From Sphaerolaimus hirsutus (taxonomy: Eukaryota; Nematoda; Chromadorea; Monhysterida; Sphaerolaimidae), in assembly GCA_964036195.1 (NCBI GenBank), contig OZ038457.1, positions 23,153,147-23,217,146 on the forward strand: 64,000 bases of DNA, in the 5' to 3' direction. A model generated the notes under the pieces. It made no database searches, was not told the origin of the DNA, and saw only the letters and a list, made by a program, of their open reading frames with translations. The position numbers were made by a program, and so were the translations under genes. Below, piece by piece: positions 12,201-24,200 of the stretch. Every line of letters begins with the position of its first letter. Position 1 is the first letter of the stretch.

Positions 12201-15200
12201 GGGTGTGGGTGGTTGAAGTGGGGTATTGTGGCCTAGCTCGCGTTTGGCTTGGCTTTGGGGATGCAGTGGGAGCGGTCCCGCACCGTGTAAAGTGTCAAAT
12301 GTCAAAATTTCAGTAAAAAATTTTTTCGTTTTTAAAGTTCACATTTTACATGACATTTGGCGCTTCACTTGACACTTTACAGGGTTCGGGACTGACACCT
12401 GGTGACCGTATTTAGGCTTTTTTGGAGGTCACTAATGTCACGCTGTGTTTTGACCACGGCAGTCTGTTTGTGTGTCAAAAAACAACAATGTCCCCCGGGG
12501 GTCTTTTTTATTTGTTATTGTAGAATATGCTGTAGATTATGACAAATATTTCATTATTTTCATTGGCCCTGTGGTTACTGATAGTTAGGAAATGTCAGTT
12601 TGAAAACATTTTTTTTCATATACTTGCGTGAAGGCTAATATAATCCATGCAGGAGTCGGCGCGCCGACTACAGTTGGAGCATGAAAATAGAGAGGTCTTG
12701 GCACGTAGCCAAAATTTGGAGCGTAAAGCGGGAAAGTTAGACATGCAGCTGATGGAAATTCGACAGTTAAAAAGTCACTATGCGAACGGCGTCGATGCAG
12801 AGAATGGTTGGTGAAAGTACTCATTTACTGTCAATCCCCACCTGTCAAATAACACATTGTCATCACATCGTAACCGTGTGAAGAACGTGTGACAATAGTC
12901 TATGGAAATAACAATATCCCAGACCGATTTGGGCAGTGAACATGATTTATGTTCGATTTCTGTTATACACAGCACTAGTCATAATGGGGCCACACACTTT
13001 AGTTGACATCGAAATGGATGTCAACTAAAAGTGACCTTGACGAGATGACATTTTCGATGGGAAAAACAAATGTGAACTGGATGGTGTGGGCTCAATCCAT
13101 TTGCATTCAATAAAATCAAATGACACATTTCGCCCGTGCAATTTTGTCGTCAGCCGCGTTAACAAGGCTGGCGACACAGTTTCGTGTCGCCATATCACTA
13201 CCCCCCTTCACCCCCCCCCCAGACGACGACATGGTGCGGCAGCTGCGACAGCAACTGGAGGCGCTCGTCAAGGACCACCAGCGGCAGGTGGACGAACTCA
13301 ACGAGGCGCACTCGCTGCAGCGGCGCCAGTTGGAACAGCGCGCAGATTCGGCCACGCAAGACAGTGCGGAGCTGCGCAAGTCCGCCGATGCTAGTAAAGC
13401 TAAGGCTACGCAGGCTATTCAGGAGTTGCAGGACCTGAAGAATCACATGGATAAGTTGACCGTGGCCAATGCGCATTTGGAAAAGAAACAGAAAAGGTGG
13501 GGTTTTGGTGCGGTGATATATTGATATTACCATTGAAGTTGTGATTTTGAGAAAATGTAATTGAATATAATCTAAAAAAATCGCTCAAAAATGAAAATAT
13601 AATTATTTATATCACTCTGAAAAACCTAGTAAAAATATAACTAGGTAAATATAAATGCAGTTTTTTGATATTTTTAGAGAATCTCAGAAAATCTCAAGAT
13701 CTCAGAAAATTTCTCAAAATGAAAATATGATTAAATCCCTCTGGAAAATCCTGGTTAAAAATATAAAAATATAATAAATCATATATTTTTGTATCTTCTG
13801 GTATATTTGGCACATAAGTCTCCCAGACATTCAAACCCACAAAGTATCCCTAGCACACTTTACGGCCTCTCAGATTCGACGGCGAGCTGCAGGCAGCTGT
13901 GGCTGAGGCGGAGTCTGTTCGTGCGCAGCGGGATCGCTTCGCGGCGCAAAACGACTCCCTGGACACCCAACTGCGCCAGATGCGCAGACAGCTTCAGGTG
14001 AGCCACTATATTTGGTGACTAATGTGGCTGGGATGTGAGATGGGTTTTGTTGATTTGGGCTTTGGGCTATGCGGTGTTTAGATACATAACTGAAAAATTT
14101 CATGTGATGTGTGATGTTCAAGGCGAGGCTTTTCCAAGGTGTAGAAGGCGGAAAGGAAGGAAATCGATTAGAATAGATGAAAATAGCTTTTAAAATAGTT
14201 ATATAAGCACATATAGGTAGTTGGAGCGGTGCAAAATGTGTTCTCCTGGTAGCTAAGTCGGTTAGAGAATTTACACGCTCAGTGAAAGGTCCCGGGTTCG
14301 AGTCCCGGCCAGGGCGACAACATTTTTGTACCTTTTATATTTAGAGCAAAAAGCTGCCAAAAAGGGTATAAATAAGCCTAAACCTATCAAAAAGTCCCTA
14401 ACTACCTGTGTTCTTATTAGGAGTCGTCCGAGCAGCTGGAAGCGGTGCAGTGCGAACTGGAAGCGGCGCGACGGGCGCCCAGCCAGGGCGTGGACGACGC
14501 GCTGCAGCTGGACGAGCAAGTGTCCGCGCTGCGGGCGCACAAGGCCGAGCTGGAGGCCAAGCTCGCAGATCAGGTGCCATCCTTGAGCTTGGTAAATGTT
14601 AAAATGTCATGCAAAGTGTTAAAAGTCATGTAAAATGACATGCAAAGTGAAAAGTCAGGTAAAATATCATGCAAAGTGAAAAGTCACACAAAAAGTCGTG
14701 TGAAATGCGCTGCAAAATATTAAATCTCATGCAAAGTGCAAAAAGTCATGTAAAATGCCTTAGAAAATGGTAATTGTGATGCAATGTATCAAAAGTCATG
14801 TAAAATGCCGTGCTAAGTGAAAAGTCTCGTAAAATGTCATGCAAAGTGTCAAAAGTCATGTAAAATGGCAAATTTCATGCAAACTGTTAAAACTCATGTA
14901 AATATGTGAGTATAAAATGTCATGCCAAGTAATGTAAAACGCCCTTTCAAATGTCCAACGTCGGTGCCCGCAGGAAGAAGAACTGGACGACTTGGCGGGC
15001 AGGTGCCACCAGCAGGAGGCGACCGTGACCAAGCTGCACATGCAGCTCGAGTCCGACCGCAAGCAGCACTCGCGCGACAGGGACGAGCGCGACGCGCAGA
15101 TCGAGCAGCTCAGGGCGCACTGGCAGACCAGGGTCAGTTTGTAGTCGGGATTGTCAGCGCTTTTTCAACCGTTTTTTTTAGAAAGTCGCCTTTTAAAAAA

Positions 15201-18200
15201 CGCCAGGCCTCCAGCGTCACGAAGGATTTTTGCCTGGCTGCGATGTGCACTGTGTTTTGAGTGTGAAATGAGCAAATTTAGAAATGTCTGGACTTGTTTT
15301 GAAATAAGCAAAACAGCACTTTTTGTCGAAAAAGCTCTTTCGTTTAAAAAGTAGGGCTGTTTAACAAACGCTTATATCATCTCTAGTCTGTAATTTTATT
15401 GCAAAGTGCAATTGCAGTGATGTGCTTATTTTAGCAAGTGAACCATTCCTAAACTTGTGTTATTTTGGTAAAAAGATTGCTATGGAAACGTGGCAAGTCT
15501 GAGTTATCGTGTAAGTCGTATAACAACAGTGGTTTCATTTCTACGGCCTCCAAAAGAAAAAAAACATCCACAGCTACTACAATTTTGACTTTTTTTATCA
15601 GGTCCGTCAACTGGAGCAGCAGCTGGAGGACGAGTTGGAAGAGAAACGCCGCCTGGCCCGCCGCGCGACAGAAACTGAGCGCCGCGTCACCGAACTGTCC
15701 ACGTCGGCGGCGCATTTACTCGACGAGGGCGCCACCGAGGCCACGCTTAGACGGTGCGTTGCGGGTTTCGTGTTGACCCCGTGCGAACTAGTTGACATCG
15801 CGAATTTGTGTCAACTCAATGTCAACTAAACAAAATAACACAACGAATTTTAAAAGCAGCACACTTAACAGAATCGATGAAAATTAAGTCTTATTGTGTA
15901 AAATAAACTATTGTTTATCAGTTGAAATCACATAATTAACACAAAAATTAGTTGGCACGAGGTCACTTGACATCCAGCTTGTGTGGCGCCATTGACCCCA
16001 TACACGCCAGTTGACGATAACATCGAGTGTCAACTGGGCCGACTGGTTTTGATAGAAATTTCGGTTGATGACTAGGGTTCAAACGATATGACTTTTCGAT
16101 ATCGATATTCGATATTTTTTCAAAATTTTCGATATCGATATTCGATATTTTTTTCTGAAACTCGATATTCGATATCGATATGATATGGAACCTCGATATC
16201 GATATTCGATATTGAAAAATGGTCGATATTCGATATTTCGTTTAATTCATATTTAATTCATTTTCGACATTGTCGCATGTACATTTAAAAACTGTTATGC
16301 GATTGTCAACTAGAATCAGAAACTGCGTATAAACCAGTTGACAACCAGTGTGTAGCGCCTTAGCCCCTGCTCATTCGGCCACTAAATTGTTTTTTTTTTG
16401 CTTGGCGCTGACTTCAGAATTCAGCAATACTGATTGATCACGATAAAATATCTTCATTTTGCGCAAATTATCCACTCGGTAGGCACACAAAACACTACAC
16501 TCAAAAACGCTAAAAATTATACAATTCAAAGTAAATCTGCTGCGCGTCGACGCCTTTCGCGCTGTCAACTACACTTGGCATGATCTGATTATTGCCGCGA
16601 TGTTTGGGATTGTGCCAATTTTTAATTGCTTTGGTGCAGCCCAGAAATGTGCTTTTCATGGCGCCGTGCGACAGAATAAGCACCGAGGGCCCCAGGCTCG
16701 TATTGGCTTGGCCCAGAATGTGCCCGAAGGCGGAGTTTATGGCTTTTTCTTGGTCCGTGTCGAGGTAAATGTAGACGAAGTAGAGCATCAGCGCCAATAT
16801 TGTCAGTATGCAATGGCACGCGATTAGGTTGAGTAGAGCCCTGTGTGTGCGGAAATTTTTGACAACTTTTTGTGACATCTGCATTCATTTCGGTAGCCTG
16901 TCAAATGATAAGTGTCTGTAAAGTTGTATGTGATATTCTGTGTGAGGAGAGGTGAAAGTATTGCGTCGTCGGTTCTCCGACTTACTTCTTTACTTACACT
17001 TTGTCATGTATTTACCTTAATATTTTACCTTTACACGTTACATTTTTACATCACTTACAACTCTGCCTGCCACTTGTCACGCCGCCGAAATTGGCACTCT
17101 GCCAGCACTTTTGTCGTCTACAAAACTGAACACACGATACTAACCTCGTAGTGTCCATGCTGCGCTTGACCGCCAGGCGAATGTGCAGCGGCTGCGGCTG
17201 TCGGCCGAAATCGTCCCAAAATTGCTTATTCCTCCTCAGCGTGTACAAATGCGCGCCCAGCGATCCCGCCGATATGATTATGAGCGTGAGGGCGGCGATC
17301 TGGTGCCGTTTTCGCAAGTGGAGAAATGAATGCGCAAATGGCAAAAACCAAGTGAAATGGCAAAAGTCAAGTGAAATGGCAAGTAAATTGGCAAAAGCGA
17401 AGTAAAATGTCAAGTCGAGTGAAAAAAACGCCGTTTCACTTCTCTCACTTCTCATTTTACTTCGCTTTTGCCAATTTACTTGACAATTCACTTCGCTTTT
17501 GCCATTTCACTTCGCTTTTGCCATTTCACCCCGCTTTTGTCATCTGACTCCGGTTTTGCCATTTCACTTCTCTTTTGCCATTAGCGCTTTCACTCCCCCA
17601 CTTGCGGCACTGGCACCTGGTCGTAGAGCTTCTCGCCGACCGTCTCTCTGAGGGCGCACAGCGGCAGCGTGTCGCGGTAGCGCGCCCGGTGCGGCGGCAT
17701 CACCGCGAACTCTATCACCTTGTGCACGTTCCACAGCCAGCCCAGAAGCCACGGCAGCGCTGTTCGGGTGGACATTGTGTTTTGACATTTGGACACGTGA
17801 AGTTGGCTACATGTATTTGCGCGCTACTTTTTATTTCTGCTGATCTTTAAGTCTATGAGTATTTTATGCATGACGACTTTTACCAAAAGTTTTTACCCGA
17901 TTCCTATTGGGCGGGTCGGGTTGCCCGAGAAAACCACTTTCGGGCTGATTTTAAGCATTTGAAGGGCAAGAAAGTGGGAAACATAAAACCAATAAATTTT
18001 ATAACTAACCCGTTGCAAAGGCAATCATGCAGACATTTTGGTGGTCCCTGGTGTGGCCGTCGAAGTAACTGTTGTAGCCGTTATATTTGAGCAACTTGTG
18101 CGTGAAAATGATTCTGTGCAGCGCGAAAATAGCCACCACGAAAATGGTCATGCAGTACTGCGAGACCGGGACCAAATGCAACCAAATGCAGACAGATCTT

Positions 18201-21200
18201 TCCATCTGAAAAGGTCAAAAAATTGGTAAAAATGTCACCCTGTGAAAAAACGATCAGCTAACCATAAGCAGACAGGGGTCATGTAGCAAATGCCTCACTA
18301 ATAAATCGTAACCGGACAAAATCAATTGGAATACGGCCCACACTTGAAATGACACTGCCAGACTGACAAATTGACACCTGACAAATGTGTCAATCAGTTT
18401 TGTTTTCAGCGCCACCCAGATCTGGGGGCAGTCCCAGACCCTGTAAAATGCTCTGTAAAATGTAAAATGTCATGCAGAGTGTCTGAAGTCATGTAAAATG
18501 CTCTGTAAAATTACAAAATAGTTTACCAAACGTTTGCCATTGATTGCATTTTACATGACTTTTGAAACGTTGCATGACAATTGTCATTTAGCAGTGTATT
18601 TTACAGGGTCTGGGACTGGCACCAGCGCGCAGTTGGCCAATATGCCCAAAATGGACAGAATGCTGGCGCTGACCATCTCCGACTCGTGGCCCGCCATTGA
18701 TATCAACTCGATCGTTCGGTTGCACATTTCTGGATGTATCCTCGCAGTTGTCTACGTGAAATCAGTGCCTATATTTGCAGCGCGCAATAAAATTGACGTT
18801 TTGAGCCGTGGACACATGAATCTGCATATTGAATGTGACAGTTAGCAGGGAATTGTTTATTAATCCATTTATTTAAAATGGATTAATCCAATGTTTATTA
18901 ATCCATTTAAAATACCCTTGGAATTGCAAATAGATATGCATGGTAATTGAAAACTGATGGTACTTAGCATGTACATACTCTGCCTTATCGTGGCATAGCG
19001 GCACTATTTTGTACACTAATAACCTAACTATGTATGTATGTATGTTTCTTGATAGGGCAACATGCTCTACGGAAAATTTCCGCATATTTTGATGAATAGT
19101 CATGATCGGTAAATATGATGGAATATTCACCAAATCCACCGACAGTGCAAATAATGAGAAAAATACTGGGGGGGTTTCAAATGTGATACTGTTGATTTCA
19201 CTGTAGGGCTGTGATGCATAGGGCTGGTTGCGAATCTGTTTTGAAGCTGCCCAATTAAAAATGGCATATTTTAAAATCCCTTGAGTCAAATTTAGTACTA
19301 TTCTTCTTTTACTATTTTTCTTCTACTATCACCTCTGAGGGGGGTACAGATGGCACTAAATACTGTACAAAATGATCACCATGTATTGCATTCCTGTTGT
19401 GGTAGTGTATATTTAGCTTTGGAACAGCGAGAAGATTTGTTATTTTCAATTTTAAAAGCAATTAATTTGTTAGATTGACTGGTGAATCACATTTCACCAA
19501 CCATTTGTGATTTTGACGGCATCAAGTGCATGTTCCTGCTGAGAACACTGACTACCGTATTTCCTCGAAATACCCCCGGGGGGTTTATTGTTTCAGAGTG
19601 AGAATTTTGAGGGGGGGTTAAACGAGGGGGGGGGGGTATTTCGAGGGGGGGGGGGGTTATTATTTCGCCAGAAATTTTTTGAAATCCCAGTACTCAAATG
19701 TCGTCTGAAACGTACGCAGACGTCGAAAAATGCAACAAAAATCGTCATTTATAAGACTCTAAAGACATTTATAAGTGTGTAGACGTACAAACACTGTTCT
19801 CACATAACAGAGTCATCGTTTTTAACGTGTGTTCTGCATTGTCGGGATGACAAACCGCAGCCTTTGTCATTTACGTTCTCTATACACTAAATTTGGGGGG
19901 GGTATTTCGAGGGGGGGGGGTTTATAAGTTCATAGTGTCCATTTTGAGGGGGGTATTTCGAGGAAATACGGTAAATACTTTTTTTTAGTGTGAATGCCTT
20001 GGCATAAATGTTTGATATAAAAACTTGTGACCAGACCTTTGTAACCTTCCCCCAATTATCCATTCACTCTTTAAAGCATACAGAAAGGGATGCTACACAA
20101 CCACATTTGCTACGAAGACCATGAAAAAAGCAACCCAGTTCTTGCATATTTACGTGAAACTACGCGCTTGTGGACAACATTCTTGCATTTTATCTAGAGC
20201 ATAAGCAACAAAATATTTGCCAACCCAAGGTTTGCAATTGGAAGGATGATACATTTCTATAGATATGCAGACCATCGCAATGGTCAATGCATATCATATT
20301 CGACTAAAAGAAAATTGTTCAATTTAAAGTCACGGTGAAAACTAGTGTGTGTAGGCACATTTGTACCGAATTCCATCTGAAAACTTTCACTGAGAATACT
20401 CTTCAAAAAGTTAGTTACACCTGAACTTTAAAACCACGTCTAAACTATTTTTCCATTCCACTCATGTATGTAGTAACTTGAGTTGGAAAAAAACGTTTTT
20501 TTAACTCGATGTTTTTTATTTAAAAAAACACTTTTTTATATTAAAAAAACGTTTTTTTAAATAAAAAACGTTGTTTTTAGAAAGCTCCCAGATATGACAT
20601 TGTGTCAACATATATAGGTATATCAGACAGTGGCAATACTCTGTGATGTTATATATGACCATATAATGGCTGTGGAGCCATGGGATAGCATTATAAGTGG
20701 TGATTTGTGTCAAAATTATCCATTTTTTGTCGACATATCGTTCGTATATCGCCTTATAGTCGAATGTTCATGACTTCAGGTAAAGTTTGGCACAGAATAG
20801 TGATCAAACAAGGTTATAAAAGGAGGTTGTTACTTTGGGAGTGAAGTTACACACTGTGGAGGTACATGGAAGCACATTACCTCAATATTATATAGTACAG
20901 CAACATATGACGGCTTATTAACCCATGGTAGCACATAGAAATGGATACTTTGATACTAAAAATGCCACAAAACCAATGAAAACAACCACCAATGTCAATT
21001 TGTGTGTGAAATTGCGCGCTTGCGCGCAAAAATTTTGCAAAATACCTAGTGCTTAGTACAAAAAATTTTGGCCGATGGTTTACAAAAAAAACAACATTTT
21101 GGACGTCATGTTTTTTAAAAAAAACATCGGCCAACCCTAGTAGTAACTATTGATTTGGTCGAGCACCTGACTGATCTTGTTTGTTTTCACCTGTTATTTC

Positions 21201-24200
21201 TAAGAAGGGGACAATTATAAAAATTATACACTTCGATGTCTATGTAAAGTATATACCGTATTACCTCGAATTATCCCCCCCTTGAATTAACCCCCCCCCT
21301 CGAAATACCCCCCCTAAATTTCGGCTGAGGAAATAATAGACCCCCCCCTCGAATAAACCCCCCCCTCGAATTATCCCCCCCTAAAATTTTGCTGGCGAAA
21401 TAATAAACCCCCTGGGGGTATTTCGAGGTAATACGGTAATCAACGCGCCTTATGCAACGGATGAGGCTGTATCCAGGGGAACGGGGGGGCTGCAGCTGAG
21501 ACCTGAAAAACACGGGAAAATGCAACTTTCCATACCATTTTCCAAATTCTAATGGAAAAAAAATTCGCGCATTTTCCTACCACACATAAGCAATATCACC
21601 AAATTGTTCCCTGTCGCCGCATATCTCTTAAAATTCGCTCAACGGTGTGTTTTTCCTTCCTGCTATTCCTTCACTCTTTAGGTAGTAAAAATGGGGGTGC
21701 TAGAACCCCCCCCCCCGTTCGCCGGGTTCCGTAAACAAGCAGCCCCCCCCCGCTCAAAAATCCTGGATACGTCCCTAAACGGATGCAATATTTAATATTA
21801 ATAATGTGTAAGTTTTCTATTGGAAAGCCATTCATCTTACGTGCAAAATCCATAGAATCGATGTATCTATGTGAAAGGGATTTGTACCCACGCGGGGGGG
21901 GGAGCAACTAGCAAAATAACTAGCCGATTTGAATCACTCCTTCAGTGTGGGGTGGGGGGGGGGGGTTTGGAAAAAATCACTTATCAAAGTTTAGTAAGTC
22001 TGCAATTTTAATAAATATGATGATAAAAGTCTTTTATAAAAGTCTCTGATGATAAAAAAAATTATTTACGAGAAAAGTTTTTTTTATAAAAAATCTATTT
22101 TTTAATTGAAAAATCACTCACCAACCCTAGTGGGGGGATTTATATGAAATGAAGCAAACTGATACTCTGAAAATTGGGTTTCTAGAGAATGGTTTATTCA
22201 AGTTTTATTTCCAATTCTCTGCCAATGATGCATTTCCAGTGGGCGCGCTCGCTGACTATCGTGAAGTTCCAAACGTTGATTGTAAAGTGTCAAATTGTGC
22301 CCACACACACTAGTTTTCCGCGTGACGCTTGGGAAAACTCAAATGGCGACATGTCGCCATTCAGTTTTCCCATCTTGCATGAAGTAAAATTTAGAGGTGT
22401 AAAAATATTTGTGTTGGTTTCGGAAAGTCACTAGTGTTCACAACATGAATGCTATAGTGGAAAACTGAATGGCAAATGTCGCCATATGGTATGGCAACAC
22501 TCATTGAATGTCGCCATACCACATGGCGACATGTTGCCATTGTCGCCATTGTTGCCATGGATAAATATTATTCACTTTTCCACATGTGACTGCAATAAGT
22601 GAAAACTACAAAACTTTGCTGTGTAGGCAACTGTGGAACTAGCGATAAACCACACAGCCAATTTTTACATGCAGACAGTGGAGGAGGAGGAGGAGGACCA
22701 TGTGAACAACTGTGATATTGTATGAACACAGGTTAAGCGGTGAAACTACTGAAATCATGCTTTATCATATACATATTTAGTATTTTTTGCCTCTTTACAT
22801 GTGATACATTTCCTTTTCATTTACTTTATTTTTCATGCTTGATATTTCTTTTTTGCCTCTTTTTACATGTGACTAGTGATGTAAAAGCGCCATGGTGCTG
22901 GCGCTTGGCGCTAGCGCCAAAGCAAAAAGCGCCATGGCGCTTTTGGCGCTTGGCGCCTTTTTGCTGTGGCGCCATTGGCGCTTGGCGCTGTGCTACCGAA
23001 AAGCGCCGTGGCGCTTTTGGCGCTTGGCGCTATGATGTCGTGGCGCCATTGGCACTTGGCGCTAGTGTTTTATAAAGCGCCAAAAAAGCGCCAAGTAGTA
23101 CAAAAAATAATCATTTTTCTTGTGTAAAAAGTGTGTAAGACCTTGCCTACATGAGTTACATAAGTAAATGTGTTACTGTAAGTGTGTTACAGGAAGAACA
23201 AACCCTCTACTTGCTTATTTTGTAAACCATGTCCATGCAATTGCAAGGATATTCAAAACTTTTACCAAAAAATGGCCCTACACACACAAGTTTTCAACGA
23301 CCTTTTATGTCAACTGGTTTTCATCCCAATTCAAGGCTTGATGAGGAGCGTTCAAATGCATAGTGTTGCATTATATTGCAAATGAAGTTGTATTTTTACT
23401 GTGGTATGAAATACCAGCATGAAGTACCTTCCGTATTTCCTCGAAATACACCCAGGGGGTTTATTTTTGCAGGGTGCAAATTTTGAGGGGAGTTTCGAGG
23501 GGTGCTTATTCAGGGGGAATTTTTATGAAGGGTTGTAGTAAAGTATAGTTTTTTGTACCCAAAACATAATTAGATGACCAAATAGGATATATTTTGTTCA
23601 TATTACCATAGATCGTTCCATAAACAAAGCCATGTATAGCTGCGATGTAAATTCGCAGCTATGAATGTATCATGTTCATTGGATACATGCTCTACCTTAT
23701 TCCAGACGGGGTGTATTTCAAGGAAATATGGTATATGTGTATACAACACTGGATAGTGTTACTTGGCAAGCAAGCTTTGAATTGGGATGGGAACTAGTTG
23801 ACAAACAAATAGATAGCACTGCATTTGCATCGCTGCACTTTATGCAGCAAATTTTTTTGGCGCTGGCGCTATTGGCGCTTGGCGCCATCATCCCATGGCG
23901 CCATTGGCGCTTGGCGCCATGGTCTAGAAAAGCGCCATGGCGCTTTTGGTGCTTGGCGCTATTTTGCTGTGGCGCCATTGGCGCTTGGCGCTCGCATGCC
24001 AAAAACGCCATGGCGCTTTTGGCGCTTGGCGCCAAAAGTCTGGTGCTTTTTACATCACTACATGTGACACATTTCTTTCACTTCATTTCTTTGCTTGATA
24101 TTTGTTATTGTTTTTCATTGTACATTTTTAAGAAAAATATCATGTACACAACTTTTGTTTTTCATTTTACTTTTTACACATGAGAAAAATAAATATTACA

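Larger units (their letters stand above)
18728..22302. other. Myo18 intron, repeats without genes
   Basis: No supported coding sequence on either strand. It holds TA-flanked miniature elements (19555-19971, 21256-21436), a hAT-type element (20478-21139), the right end of a GTGAAAACT element near 20335-20365, long G or C runs, and AT-rich unique sequence. Confidence 0.6.

Noticed and set aside
14243..14316. Functional serine tRNA (anticodon GCT)
   Set aside because: Lacks the long variable arm, lacks T33 and has broken D-stem and acceptor pairs.
22874..24060. Frames with repeated W-R-L-A-P or similar peptides in the GGCGCTT arms (also at 42272-43118 and 55555-56518)
   Set aside because: They are translations of degenerate hexamer repeats in transposon arms, present on both strands, and not proteins.
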